This document shows, piece by piece, positions 1 through 10,680 of a stretch of 64,000 nt of DNA. Each line of letters opens with the position of its first letter. Position 1 is the first letter of the stretch. Below the pieces are notes generated by a model. It had not been told where the DNA came from. It did not search any database and saw nothing but the letters and a program-made list of their open reading frames with translations. The stretch covers positions 69,433,486 through 69,497,485 of the forward strand of contig NC_051086.1 of NCBI RefSeq assembly GCF_004664715.2. Reading direction: 5' to 3'. A program made the position numbers and the translations under genes. Source of the stretch: Peromyscus leucopus. Lineage: Eukaryota; Chordata; Mammalia; Rodentia; Cricetidae.

Positions 1-335
1 CAGCATGTTTATGCTCTACACCATATGTCAAAAAATGCATTAGCTTTTCCCAGAAATATCTGGTCATTTTTCGAATCTTCTAAGAACCGCTCCTGGAGGA
101 TGGCTGGATTTTATTGGTCTTTCCTTTGAGCAAAGACAAGCAGGGTACACCCACCTCAGCTGCTGAAGTCACTGCTCCCTAAGTGCAAAGGCTAGTTCGT
201 TAGAGTTAGACATCTACTCGGTCAGCTGAGGGAGGCCACTGCCTACCTGTGATCTCCCAAGAACTAGGGAAGTAGTTAGGGGATAGGAAGAAATCCAGTT
301 CACTGATACCTTCTATTCCTTGAGAAGCAAAACCC
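1..335. other. Unassigned intergenic sequence
   Basis: I see no repeat, exon or RNA gene here; the short open frames have no recognisable domain. Confidence 0.6.
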
Positions 336-572
336 CAGTCTAGGGTAGAGCTCCGTGTGTACAGTGCTTGCTTAGTGCTTGCTAGGCCTGGGCCCAATCC
401 CTGGTACTGTAGACACCAGCGCTGGCGGCATGTACCAGTAATCCCAGCACTAGGGAGATAGAGATAGGAAGGTCATCCTTGGCTACATAGCAAATTCAAA
501 TTCAAGGCCAGCCTGGGCTACATGAGACACTGTTTCATTCCCCAAAACCCACAAAAAGAAACAAACAAAATG
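336..572 (+). repeat. B4-type SINE (ID-like head plus B1-like body)
   Basis: The left part resembles an ID/tRNA-Ala head (agtgcttgctaggcctgggc), followed by a B1-like segment with 'aatcccagcac' and 'aggccagcctgggctacatg' and an A-rich (caaa)n tail. This head-to-body order is typical of rodent B4 elements. It is diverged and so old. Confidence 0.75.
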
Positions 573-1685
573 GGCTTGACTCTGGATTCCGGCCACTTTC
601 TGCTGATCTACGCAAGCCCATTCACTGAAATGAGCTGAGACTCCATCCTTAAAACACCACAGCCACACACATTGGCGGGTGTTGTAAGAGGCAGTCTGTT
701 CACTGTTTTGCACCAAAGCACCAAGCGTGACGGTGGATCACGACGGAGTAAGATAATTAGCCGACTCTTTGAAACTGGAAACTGTGGAAGTGTGGACATG
801 TTTTCTTCTGCATACCGTATTCTTTCTTCCTCTGATTGGCTTAAGCCTAGTCCTGAAAGTTCTGATGAGTCAATTTGAGTGAAAGACAGGCATTTCAGTT
901 TGAGTTAAGATTTACCCTTCCATTTACCATTCCCTCGCAGTACAAAGCATGGCTGTTTCATCCCAGCATGCTATCTTTCAGATCCTGGGTAGAAAGGCCG
1001 TGGGCTAATCTCCAGGTTAGGAGAGCATTTGATCACTGATTTCAACAGGAACACTGTCATCAGCCCCTCTCAGAGCAGAAGACAACTGCTCATGTCTGTT
1101 GTAGACACAGCTAAACCCTCCATTACCAGGCCCTGTTAGTCAATGTGTTTGCTCTTGGAGTTTGATCTCTGAGCTCATACCTTTGATAATCCTCTAAATA
1201 AACAACATTTGCGTTCCATTCCCCAAGGGCCTGAGGCTGAGACCATCCAATCCCCTCTATTTTTCTAATAATGAGTCTACCCTGAGGGGGAAAAATGGGT
1301 TTAAAGTAGAAATTAGAATGAAGTAACAATGAAACTCATAAAATATTTTAAATGTATTTGCCAAGGCCCCCAACTCCAGGAAGATGTGGCATTTAAGCCA
1401 TAAGGAACTTAAACCATAGTGGACACAGGAAGTAAAAAGAAATGCCACCAATTCAGTGGCAAAGACAGGACCTTAGGTGAGACGGGGGATTACTCTCTGG
1501 ATAAAGCTTCCACTTCCGTTCACCTTGCTGAATATCAGGCGCAGTCATCAATAGTAACCCCTTTGTGTTGTCGGCCCCTAACACAAGGAAGACATCGGAG
1601 TATCTGACAAATGAGAGAGAGAAGGGGTGGACGGGTGGACAGCGGCCTTAGTGTGAAGGGGGAAGGGTGGGTTCCAGGGCTGAAA
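573..1685. other. Unassigned intergenic sequence
   Basis: About 1.1 kb of apparently unique sequence with no exon-like open frame, no tandem repeat and no SINE that I could recognise. Confidence 0.5.
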
Positions 1686-2012
1686 GAAGCCCTGGGCTGG
1701 GGAAATGGCCTTGCCATGGAAGTGTGAGGACCTGGGTTTGAAGGCCCAGCACTCACCTTCAGTTGAATGGACTCCGTCATGCTCATCTGTAATCCCACTC
1801 TCTCCTAGGGAGATGGCAGGCAGACACAGCATCCCCCAAAGCCCACAGGCCAACCAGCCCAGTACAAGCAGCAATGAACAAGAGACTCTGGCTCAATCAG
1901 GTGGAAGGTGGGGGCCAACACCTGAGGCGGTCCCTTGATCTTCCACACATGTGCATGTGTGCATACAGAAACATGCATGCACACAAAAGATAAATTTAAA
2001 AATAAAATGCCC
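1686..2012 (+). repeat. RSINE1/B3-like tRNA-derived SINE
   Basis: It starts with a B2-like head (ggctggggaaatggccttg), passes through a B1-like middle ('taatcccactctc') and ends with the CA-rich tail and 'aaataaaatg' common to this class. It is strongly diverged. Confidence 0.65.
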
Positions 2013-2034
2013 TAGTACATTTTTTTCAGTTGAT

Positions 2035-2042
2035 TTTATTGA

Positions 2043-2082
<40 letters not shown>

Positions 2083-2262
2083 CCAGTGTGCATGTGGGTG
2101 CACACAGAGGTCAGAAGGGATGTTGGATCACCTAGAACTGTAGTTACAGGTAGTTACAGGTGGTTGTGAGCTACCCGATATGGGTGCTGGGAACCAAACT
2201 CTGGTCCTCTGGAAGAGCAGCCAGTGATCTTAACCATGGAGTCATCTCTCCAGCCCCCTTCG
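2035..2262 (-). repeat. B3/B2 SINE, reverse, with (TG)n tail
   Basis: Read on the plus strand it ends in 'catctctccagcccc', the reverse complement of the B2/B3 promoter head. The tail side is a (TG)n tract at about 2045-2081. A local duplication, 'gtagttacag' twice, lies at 2141-2160. Confidence 0.85.
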
Positions 2263-2395
2263 GTAGATTTTTAGAGTTTGTAAACTATTCCCAGTGGATC
2301 TTAAACTTTTGTTTCAAATAACTTGCATTTTTTTAAATAGAAGCCTTCCATGCAAATACTAGTTACAGGTAAAAGAGCATATTATTAGTTTTGGG

Positions 2396-2428
<33 letters not shown>

Positions 2429-3234
2429 ACCTTAACCACAAGAGGAAAACCACACAGGAAGCTGATCTGGCTGGGAGGGAACACATTTGGAGTCCTCATT
2501 GAGATCAGGGTCAACAACATGCCCAGTGTGTGTTTAGTGAGGACAAGACAGACTCTTTTGACACATGCTATCTATTTGTGAGCAAGTGCATGGATCTGCA
2601 CTGGGATCAGACAGTTTGCTAGACCCCGAGGCAGGATTATAAGTGATGCACAAACAAGGCAGAAATGAGGGAGTCATTTAAAAAGCACACCATTAGAGGC
2701 AGAAGGAAAACGCCACGCCAGCTAGCGTTTACATAAAACACACCACCTCGTGGAAGGAAAGCTGACCGCTTTCCTGTGTTCTGCTGCTTGTGAATGATGT
2801 CATCACTGTGATTACATGAAGAAGAAACTTCTTAGCTCCAAATGGCAACCATCCCCCACCCCTCTGGAAGTGCTAGAATCCATAAGCAAGCATAATTTTT
2901 GTTCAAAACACATTGCTGTGTTCCACTGTGGGGAGATGAGAACATTGGTTTATTCTATTATTCTCTTCAGTCTTTGCTAAGGTCTTTTTCTGTGTGGTTT
3001 ATCCTTTGAGAACAGCTATGACACTTAGCTGAAACCAGAACAGACTGCTAGGGACCTCCTTTCTATTTGTTCCTAAGACAGCTTAGAGATTTTAAAACGG
3101 TGTTCAAACCTGGTCTGTACCTCTAACCCTTGACACTGGGTGTCCGAATAATTACAGAAAGTGAAGAAATCTTGTTTGGTGACATTCATATGCTAAATCA
3201 CTATCTCAAAGCTGACTATTCCCAAGATAGTTTG
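2263..3234. other. Unassigned sequence with a poly-T tract
   Basis: A T run at about 2397-2420 is followed directly by an A run. The rest looks unique, with no exon or RNA gene seen. Confidence 0.5.
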
Positions 3235-3390
3235 AGTTGAAAACCCATATAGCTCAATGTCTTCATTCTTAAAATTAGGAACCCAAGACCTAAACAGGGT
3301 AATCAAGTCATCCAAGGTTACACCATCAATGAACTGCTGAGCTGAGACCAAGCCTGAAGCTTCTCTACCTCCCAGGGCAGCTCCTAGTAT
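3235..3390 (-). repeat. MIR element, reverse
   Basis: The plus strand reads like the complement of the MIR 3' half: 'ttaggaacccaagacc', 'aatcaagtcatccaaggtta', 'gaactgctgagctgagacc'. That is the usual 'gaggaaactgagg...ttaagtaacttgcccaaggt' pattern after heavy decay. Confidence 0.6.
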
Positions 3391-4417
3391 ACGACACAAT
3401 AGGGTTTCCAAGTAGAGTGAACTGTAAATGGGCTTTCCAGACAGGCAAGGTTATTAATCCACTCTCCGAAAAGCTGCTTATCCCTTACAATTTTATATTT
3501 CATGTTTTAAAATTGACGCTAAATTTCACTCAGATGAAAACAAAGACATTTTATCCACTCCCTAAATGTTATTTTTTTTAAGAGAAAACAAAATACATTT
3601 GACTTTGACATTCAGTCTGTTGTGTTGCATATTTTTAAGACAAAGAAAATGGAAATACTTCTGACTTTTCCATTAGCTATGAAAGCAATGTATTTGCTTC
3701 AAGATGAGAAAACAATCTATGTATTTAATCTGTTGCACATATGAATTCTGCCAGACACTTGGCAGGTCTACAATATGTAAGTCTGATGACAGCTATCTTG
3801 CAATTTCTAATTGAGGGAGTTTTAAATAACTGTGCAAAAGCCATGTTCAGTGTGTACTGCCATGAAGAAGCCAGATAGTGGGCAGGGATCTTTCACTGGG
3901 GCCATTAATAAAACCCAAATTCTAGTTAGTAATGCAGCCAGCTGCACCCCACGTGCGCCATCCCATGCAAGAGTTTGATACAAGTGATTTAGTTGAGAAA
4001 GCAGACTGTGCTGTTAAAATCCATCCAAGCCGATTTTAAACAACAGCAACAATAAACACATCTTTGCTTTGGTTCTCTTCCCCTGCAGAAGAATCAGTCC
4101 ACACGAGGACCCTCGGCAATGGTGAGGGCACACAGCTCCCTCCTGAGAAGGTTGAAACAAACAATTAGAATGCCATTTGCACCATTTCCTTTGTTTAAAA
4201 ATGGGCATAAAATTAAGAAAAGATGTTTCTTGTCTGATTCATAAATGGTAAACAAAATGTTCTCGATTCTCAGATGAGTTTAATAATAAATTGTTAAGCA
4301 AAGAATACCAAATCTCTTTTAAAGAAAATGTGCACATTTGGATCATGTTAAATATCTCTCTTAGTAAAGTTGCCACAATCCAGCCTGTGTTATCATTAAC
4401 TTATATTCATGGGCTCC
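3391..4417. other. Unassigned AT-rich sequence
   Basis: Repeat-poor and AT-rich. No open frame stands out, and I see no simple repeat or RNA gene. Confidence 0.5.
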
Positions 4418-4592
4418 TTTGGTAGAGTACTTGCTTAGCATGGACCAAGGTCCAGGTTTGAGCCCGAGCATGTTAGAAACTGGGCGTAGTGGTGGACATC
4501 TGTAATTCTAGCACTCTGAGGTAGAGGGGGGACAGAAGTTTAAGGTCACTGTTTGAGATCCTGTCTCAGAAACAAAACAAACAAAAAATTAT
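4418..4592 (+). repeat. B4-type SINE
   Basis: An ID-like head ('tggtagagtacttgcttagc') leads into a B1-like body ('gggcgtagtggtggacatct', 'gatcctgtctcag') and a (caaa)n tail. Confidence 0.75.
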
Positions 4593-4759
4593 TAACAATT
4601 TAAACCAGAATTTTTTTAAAACTATAACTTTTTATTCATTTTTTTGGATCATAACCAGAATTTTAAGAAAAGGCATGTCATACATTGTCTTGGATAACTA
4701 TTTTGTAAGGCGAAGTCTACTTCTAACTGTAAGCCATGCCTCACTCCCCCCCCCCAAAA

Positions 4760-4905
4760 AAAAAAAAGACAGGGTCTTGTGTATCTTAGTCTGGTCTTGA
4801 ACTTGGCATGTAGTCAAAGATAACCTTGAACTCTGTGAGCCTCCTGCCTCTACCTCCTCCAGTGCTGAGCTCACAGATGTGTGTCAGCACATCTGCCAAA
4901 GTGTA
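4760..4905 (-). repeat. Old B1 SINE, reverse
   Basis: A T/A-rich end precedes 'gacagggtcttgtgtatctt', 'ccttgaactctgtgagcctc' and 'agtgctgagctcacagatgt', the reverse-complement landmarks of B1. It is strongly diverged. Confidence 0.7.
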
Positions 4906-5432
4906 TTTCTTACTATCGATCATAACCGAAAATCTGAAGATAATGATTTAAGATTAGAGCAACTACCAAAATGATTTCTAACTTCTTCAATGTTTGTTTG
5001 TATTTCCCCTTTTGATTCATTTCTTGGCAAGTCTTAGCTCTCGAACCCTCTGCCCTCACGGAACTTCTTTCCCACACTGACAGCATCACAGGACAGCATC
5101 ACAGTGCTCTGCTCGCACTGGCGGATAACAAAGGAGCATGTAAGCTAAGCCTCTCTAAATATTAACGTCAAGGCGCCTAAACATCACTGTGCAAATCCTA
5201 TTGTGATGCATCTCCCTCAATCACGTGATGAGGACAGGAATTCTTGCTGCTAAGTTGCTCTCTAAAACACTTGGGAAATTAGTATTAGCAGATTAATGGT
5301 ATTTTTCAGTCTGCTCTGAGTGAGATGTCGGCTAAGTGAGTAGATGGATGGAGACCCGCCGGGACAGAAGGTTAAGACTTCACTCAATTCTCCTCATTCT
5401 GTGTCCTCTTTCTGATGGTTCCTTAAACTCCT
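4906..5432. other. Unassigned sequence
   Basis: There is a short direct repeat 'acagcatcaca' at about 5081-5102 and otherwise apparently unique sequence. Confidence 0.45.
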
Positions 5433-5575
5433 AGCACCAGGTGTAGAGGTACAATATCCCTAAACTCCTAGCACTTTGGAGGTGGAGGCAGGAGGATGAG
5501 GTTGTCCTCAGCTTCGCAGAGAGTTTAAGCCATCTGGAAACATATGAGACCCTGTCTCAGAAAACATACATATTG
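5433..5575 (+). repeat. Old B1-like SINE
   Basis: 'cctagcactttggaggtgga', 'gcaggaggatgagg' and 'gagaccctgtctcag' occur in B1 order on the plus strand. Confidence 0.65.
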
Positions 5576-5771
5576 CTCATTTGTAGGAAATGAATTCCTG
5601 ACTCCTTTCTCATTCCCTTTACAGGGAAGTTTCCTGACGTTGAGTATAAAGGGGTCTCGCATCCTAGTCTTTTTCTTGGTAATCAAACCAAAGCAGAAGA
5701 AAGATCACATGTCAGTCTATCTATACAGATCCTTAGCAAGGGCACAAAGTTAAAAAAACAAAAACAGTAGC

Positions 5772-5985
5772 ATAGCTGGACAGTGGTGGTGTACACCCTT
5801 AATTCCAGCACCCAGGAAACAGAGGCAGGTGGATGCCTGATGTTCGAGGCCAGCCTGGTCTACAGAGGGAGTTCCAGGACACCTGGGACTATACAGAGAA
5901 ACCCTGTCTCAAAAAAACAAACAACAAACAAAACCAAACCAAACACAAACAAACAAGTAAACAAACAAACAAACAAAAAACGGTA
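5772..5985 (+). repeat. B1 SINE with long (aaac)n tail
   Basis: A complete B1: 'ctggacagtggtggtgtaca', 'cgaggccagcctggtctaca', 'gagaaaccctgtctc', then about 90 bp of A-rich (caaa)n tail. Confidence 0.9.
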
Positions 5986-6504
5986 GTGTGATGGTTCCAT
6001 ACCCATAATGACATGACCAAGGTAGGGGTATGCAGGTATGCAAAAATGTGATCACTGATACATTCCCTGGAAATTAACAGCATCTCCCAGCAAAGCCCAG
6101 CCCCTGAATGGAACCTGGACTTGAGCAAGGTACAGGTACTGGAATGAATAACTAGATATATCTGTCAATTTCCCTTGTCCTTCCCATGTCAGACTCAATT
6201 ATCAAGCAGAAAACAAAATCCCAATAGTGCTGCCATATTACAAGAAGCAAAGGTCAAAGAATGTCCATAGGGAAGGTCACATGCCAAAGACAGATCTGAG
6301 TCACACGGCAACTTTTTGGATAATGAAATAAGAACTGGAAAATACTCAATTTTGTAACAAGAAGTTGAAGGTAGCAGAAAACTGTTGAAGGACGCCTCTC
6401 AGGAAGACCACGATGCCACCGAGAGCGATCAAGTTGGAGGCTAAGCTGTTCCTGCCATCTTTGCATCTGCTGACGGCTTGGCTCTGCTTCATCAAGTGCT
6501 TTGA
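5986..6504. other. Unassigned sequence
   Basis: No repeat recognised. A stretch at 6385-6510 reads somewhat exon-like on the minus strand but has no intact splice context or recognised domain. Confidence 0.4.
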
Positions 6505-6712
6505 AGGAAAAGAACAAGGGCTTTGGAATCATGTCCATGATGTGTGCTCACTCTGGCTCTCCCAACTGCTAATTGTGTGTTAATGGCCAAGTCCATCAGC
6601 CTCTCCTAACTCTGGCTTCACACTACGAAAGTAACACATGTATTGAGTACTTAGCACAAAGTCTGGCTTTTAGCAGGGGGTCTAAATGACATCTATTATT
6701 GTGGCTCTTAAT
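6505..6712 (+). repeat. MIR element
   Basis: The plus strand follows MIR in order: 'agggctttggaatcatgtcc', 'aactgctaattgtgtg', 'ggccaagtccatcagcctct', 'attgagtacttagcacaaag', 'tctggctttt'. It is a long copy of this ancient mammalian SINE. Confidence 0.75.
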
Positions 6713-8020
6713 GGGGAAGTTAGATGGATTTCTGTAGCTCTGTTCTTAACATCATTTCCTTTGCCCACAATACATATTTTGAGATAGCAGACCAGTCAGA
6801 AGTCATCACCTGTGCAGTGAACCATGGGCTCTCCTTGACTTCAGTGAGCTGATCAATTCCGTCTCACAGAGGTTGGCATCTTGGGGAGTGTGTACTTGGC
6901 AAAGGATCAGTTTTTGTTTCATGCTTCTTTCCAGGAAGGCATTTACAATGCCCAGGTTAGAGTAACTTCGCTTTGTAGTGCTATTTGGCCAAATTACAGT
7001 AATGACTAACTTGCATTTCACTTACCAAGTTTTTGCTGATTTCTGGGCTCTGCCTACTATGTTATACTATTTCCGAAACTTTGAGAAGAGCTCACATGTA
7101 CACAGAGAATGCATGTGAGGGAAATATATTTTACCTGAGTCCTGACTGTATACACTCAAATGAGCTGTGCCTCCAAGAAGATATTCCCTTGGGAAGCTAA
7201 ACAAACATCCCAGCAATCCTGCCATAGCTCAGAACATTCTGGAATTTCTCCTCTGGGACTGCCAGTTTATGAGCTATATGAAGAGCCAGGCTTATTTATA
7301 GTCAGATCCAATGTTTCACCTCTGACAGTGTTTCCCAGTTTGGGTCTCCACCTTGGCTATGAATGGTTTTGCTATTTCCAGAAAACAACCCAACCTGAAA
7401 ATGAGACCACTATGCAAGGGTGTGGGAGCGGATATCACATATCCTAAAGACAGTCCCTCTGAGAATTCCAGAATCTTGGATACAAGAATAACACCCCCCC
7501 ACCCACGGTAATAAGCTCACCAAAGACCATTCTCCTCCGGACAGCAAGGTGTAATCTATTTGTTCTTAAGACTGCTCGTCCAACAAAGCGGAATGACTGC
7601 TGACTATTGGCAATCTGGTCTTTCAAACAACTTTGCCAACAAATATTTGCCCAGTGTGCTTCTACTTGAAAGGCAGTGGCTGGGGATCCCAAGGTACGTA
7701 GGTCAGACGGTCTTGTGAGACTCCATCCAGTGAGGAAGTCAAATGGTAAAGGAGCAGTTAGAGGGAGGAGCTGTGAAAGGGATGTATGTATCTCAGGAGA
7801 GAGCTAAGCTAGTGTGAGGACAAGGGGAGCATTCCTGAGGAAACGCTTAATGTTGACGTCAGGGCAGGAGTCACAGGGACTGCAGGCACAGGCAGAAGTG
7901 ACATGTGGCTTGAGTTCCTAGGGAGGCAGTGGAGGATTAGGACAGATCATACACAGCCTAATGAGCCACATTAAAGAGTTCAGCTGAGTTCATAGACACA
8001 CATGCTGCAAAACCAATAGG
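6713..8020. other. Unassigned sequence, repeat-poor
   Basis: About 1.3 kb without a recognised interspersed repeat apart from a short C run at 7493-7500. A perfect CRE-type palindrome is noted separately. Confidence 0.45.
7854..7861. promoter_or_regulatory. Perfect CRE palindrome TGACGTCA
   Basis: The 8-bp ATF/CREB consensus is present exactly, outside any recognised repeat. CpG-containing CREs are rare in CpG-depleted rodent intergenic DNA, but a single 8-mer can arise by chance and no promoter is visible nearby. Confidence 0.3.
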
Positions 8021-8021
8021 C

Positions 8022-8162
8022 AAGCTGAGCATGGCAGCTCACACCCGTGATCCCAGCATTTGGAATGTGAGGCAGGGGGACCGTTATGAGTTTGAGGCCA
8101 GGTTGGGCTACATAAAGAGTTCCGGGCCAGCCTGGGCTGCAGAGTAAGGCCACCTCAAAGGG
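8022..8162 (+). repeat. B1 SINE
   Basis: 'gctgagcatggcagctcaca', 'gatcccagcatttggaatgt' and 'gggccagcctgggctgcaga' are diverged B1 landmarks. Confidence 0.8.
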
Positions 8163-8234
8163 GGACATATGCAACCTTAGGTGCAGAGGCGTGGAAAGAG
8201 GGTAGAGGTAGGGAGGCTGTTACATAGAAGTCTC

Positions 8235-8339
8235 TGAGGGGAGTCGGCACGGGGGTGTTCATCTCCACCTCCAGCACTTCGGAGGCTGACTCGGGAAGAT
8301 GGCAACTTTGAGGCCAGCCTCAGTTATGAAACAAGACCT

Positions 8340-8380
<41 letters not shown>

Positions 8381-8392
8381 GCGCGCGCAAAG
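8235..8392 (+). repeat. B1 fragment with (CA)n/(CG)n tail
   Basis: A partial B1 ('ccagcacttcggaggctgac', 'tttgaggccagcctcag') runs into (AC)n at 8341-8373 and alternating (GC)n at 8376-8388. Confidence 0.7.
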
Positions 8393-8575
8393 ACAATGGT
8401 AAGAACAACTCCATGGAGAGCTGGGGGGGGGCACCCTCAACAGGACACAGAGGTGACAGACAGGAAGCTAGGGATGGTTACCACAGTGCTGCTGGGGACT
8501 CCAGGGGCCACGGTGGCTCTTCCTGAGCTGAGGACGCTTGAGAGGGAGCACTAATTATCTGGTGGGATAGAGATG

Positions 8576-8576
<1 letters not shown>

Positions 8577-8617
<41 letters not shown>

Positions 8618-8631
8618 GTGTGTGTGTGTGT
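8577..8631. repeat. (TG)n microsatellite
   Basis: An almost pure TG dinucleotide tract of about 55 bp with one interruption (tgcg). Confidence 0.97.
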
Positions 8632-8769
8632 TTCTGTGGTTGTGCACACATGTGCAGGCCAAAGGGCAACTTTAAACCCTGCCTTGAGCTTCCTAAGCTA
8701 CCAGAGGGTGAGAGAAGTGCTGTGAAGCTACAGGATGGGCCGCACCCGAGGGTGTCAGGAGAGCGTTTG

Positions 8770-9020
8770 GGACATGGTTGACAATGGCAGGCTGAGAGAG
8801 CGCTCGCTTGGTCAGGCCTCCAAGTTCCATCCCAGAGTCCAGTGCCAGAGAGGTGGAGACAGGCAGGGCCCCGGGGCCCACTGGCTGGCCAGTCCAGCCT
8901 ACTCAGTGATCTAGGTCAAGGGAACGATATATTTTTAAAAAAAGGCAGACCGTGCCTGAGGAATGATACCCTAGTTGTCCTCTGGCCTCTGCACACCAGT
9001 GCACCTGCACACACATATTC
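8770..9020 (+). repeat. RSINE1/B3-like SINE
   Basis: The tRNA-like head is degraded. The middle ('ccagtgccagagaggtggag', 'ctggctggccagtccagcct') and the tail ('ttgtcctctggcctctgcac') are typical of the class. Confidence 0.65.
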
Positions 9021-9124
9021 ACAAAATTATATACTAGTGATTAGCTTCCATTCATTCATTACTATGTCATTGACATTATAATCCACTTTTAACTTAACTT
9101 TTTCAATTCAATGAGCTACACATT

Positions 9125-9212
9125 TCATTTCCTGTTTGCTGCATAGAGAATCTGAAGCCCGGAGAAATGACTTGACTTTCCCAGTGTGAACACACAAGGA
9201 ACTGGAACCTGT
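9125..9212 (-). repeat. MIR fragment, reverse
   Basis: 'gagaatctgaagcccggaga', 'tgacttgactttcccag' and 'ggaactggaacct' match the decayed MIR core complement. Confidence 0.5.
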
Positions 9213-9221
9213 CTCCTTTTT

Positions 9222-9389
9222 TTTTTTTATTAATTTTTTTTTTTTTTTTTTTTTTGAAACAGAGTCTCTGTATTACATAGATCTGGCTGTCCTGGAACTC
9301 AGTCTGTAGATCAGGTTGGCCTCGAACTCAGAGACCCACCTTTGCCTCCCGAGTACTGGGATTAAAGGTGTGCGCCACATGCCTGGCCT
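9222..9389 (-). repeat. B1 SINE, reverse
   Basis: A T-rich tail (two poly-T runs) precedes 'gaaacagagtctctgtatta', 'ggcctcgaactcagagaccc' and 'gggattaaaggtgtgcgcca'. Confidence 0.93.
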
Positions 9390-9878
9390 CTGCTGTATTC
9401 CAGCTTCTTATAACCACTGCTGTCTAGGCCTCCTGTTTGGGTCATGGCAGGGAAGGAGAATACACCTGGCAGGCAGAGGAAAGGGCACAACGAAGCCTCG
9501 GCAGGGTGGGTGTTGGCTGCCTGGCAGAACACAGTCACCGTGGCTGATGAATGGGGAAGAGCAAAGAACAAGCCGTAAACTTTAAGGTTTCTTTTTTAAC
9601 GCCATGAGACAGCAGGCTTATGGCCACCAGCGAGTCATTGAGCATTGACAAAGAGGGAAATAACACTGTTGGATTTGTATGCTACATGTTGGGTAGCAAG
9701 TAATCATTCTATGCATCTTGAGCATGGGAGTGACCCCTTTCCTCTGGACTCATTCTTTATTTTGGGTAAGGTTCCGTGTGATGGACTTTCAACCACGGTT
9801 CTTGGTTTGGTTCTTACAATCAGCTAAGAAGGATACAGGAAGGGTATTATTATCTACTTTATCTGAACTTTAAACCCG
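9390..9878. other. Unassigned sequence
   Basis: Mostly unique. The end (9805-9865) weakly resembles a MIR remnant. No gene seen. Confidence 0.4.
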
Positions 9879-9899
9879 CCAGTAGTGGTGGTGGCGGCG

Positions 9900-9932
<33 letters not shown>

Positions 9933-9994
9933 GCGGCGGAGGCGGAGGCGGAGGCGGAGGCGGAGGCGGAGGCGGAGCGGCGGAGGCGGCGCAC
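9879..9994. repeat. GGN triplet expansion at a B1 head
   Basis: Starting from 'gtagtggtggtggcggcggc', about 110 bp of GGC/GGA triplets and ggcgga hexamers run straight into 'gcgcacacctttaatcccag', the normal B1 position 20-40. The tract is an expansion of the 'ggtggtggc' near the 5' end of B1, not an independent repeat. It is a very GC-rich, CpG-dense island inside AT-rich DNA. Confidence 0.93.
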
Positions 9995-10110
9995 ACCTTT
10001 AATCCCAGCACTCGGGAGGCAGAGGCAGGCGGATCCCTCTGAGTTCGAGGCCAGCCTGGGCTACCAAGTGAGTTCCAGGAAAGGCGCAAAGCTACACAGA
10101 GAAACCCTGT
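9985..10110 (+). repeat. Young B1 SINE carrying the triplet expansion
   Basis: The body matches the young local B1 type closely ('gagttcgaggccagcctggg', 'aggaaaggcgcaaagctaca', 'gagaaaccctgtct'). A G-rich junction rather than an A tail follows it. Confidence 0.93.
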
Positions 10111-10127
10111 CTGGGGGGCGGGGGGAA

Positions 10128-10251
10128 GAGTGGGTTGTGGGTGGGTATGGGTGGATGTGGGTGGGTGGGTATGGGTGGGTGTGGGTGGGTGTGGGTGGGT
10201 GTGGGTGGGTGTGGGTGGGTGTGGGTGGGTGTGGGTGGGTGTGGGTGGAGC
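10128..10251. repeat. GGGTGGGTGT tandem array (G4-prone)
   Basis: About 12 imperfect copies of a 10-bp unit gggtgggtgt, with 'gggtggatgt' and 'gggtgggtat' variants at the left end. Runs of three G separated by one to three bases fit the G-quadruplex pattern many times on the plus strand. Confidence 0.95.
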
Positions 10252-10378
10252 TTGGAGGATCCTTGAAGCTACCCTGCCAGTGGGGCTAGCCAAATTAGCA
10301 AGCTCTAGGGTCAGTAAGAGACTCTGAAAAAATAAGGTGGGTAGCAATAAATGATGACCCCTGTTCTCCACACACGTG

Positions 10379-10563
10379 TGCACGCACACCTACAGGTAAG
10401 CATGTACGCAAACATGTGCATTCATACCCACAGGTAAGCATGCACACAAAACATGTGCATTCATGCCCACAGGTAAGCATGTACACAAACATGTGCATTC
10501 ATACCCACAGGTAAGCATGCACACAAACATGTGCATACATACCTACAGGTAAGCATGCACACA
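10379..10563. repeat. 38-39 bp minisatellite, five units
   Basis: The segment 'cacaggtaagcatg' recurs with 'caggtaag' at 10393, 10431, 10470, 10508 and 10546, a period of 38-39 bp. Units also share 'acaaacatgtgcattcat'. Each unit contains CAG/GTAAG, the mammalian 5' splice-site consensus. Confidence 0.92.
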
Positions 10564-10571
10564 AAACAACC

Positions 10572-10680
10572 TAGGCTTGGCAAGGCTACATAGTTTGCCC
10601 GCTGTCACTTAGTTAGTGACAAACTCTGGATGAGATGTATGTCTTGGGTACCTTGTTCTCTGTCCTTCCTGCCGGTGAGG
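10572..10680 (-). repeat. MIR fragment, reverse
   Basis: 'caaggctacatagtttgccc', 'gctgtcacttagttagtgac' and 'aaactctggatgagatg' follow the complement of the MIR core with decay. Confidence 0.5.

Noticed and set aside
6254..6538. 94-codon minus frame with an exon-like stretch (EAEPSRQQMQRWQEQL)
   Set aside because: No plausible splice sites, and part of the frame runs into the MIR; a retrocopy scrap is possible but unproven.
8341..8631. Frames of alternating Thr-His or Cys-Val
   Set aside because: Translations of (CA)n or (TG)n microsatellites.
9859..10389. 176-codon minus frame rich in proline, threonine and histidine, and overlapping plus alanine/glutamate and glycine/tryptophan/valine frames
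   Set aside because: They are translations of the GGN expansion, the B1 and the GGGTGGGTGT array; no start, splice or conserved domain support.
10379..10563. CRISPR-like or riboswitch-like repeat
   Set aside because: It is a simple minisatellite; the spacer parts are also repeated.
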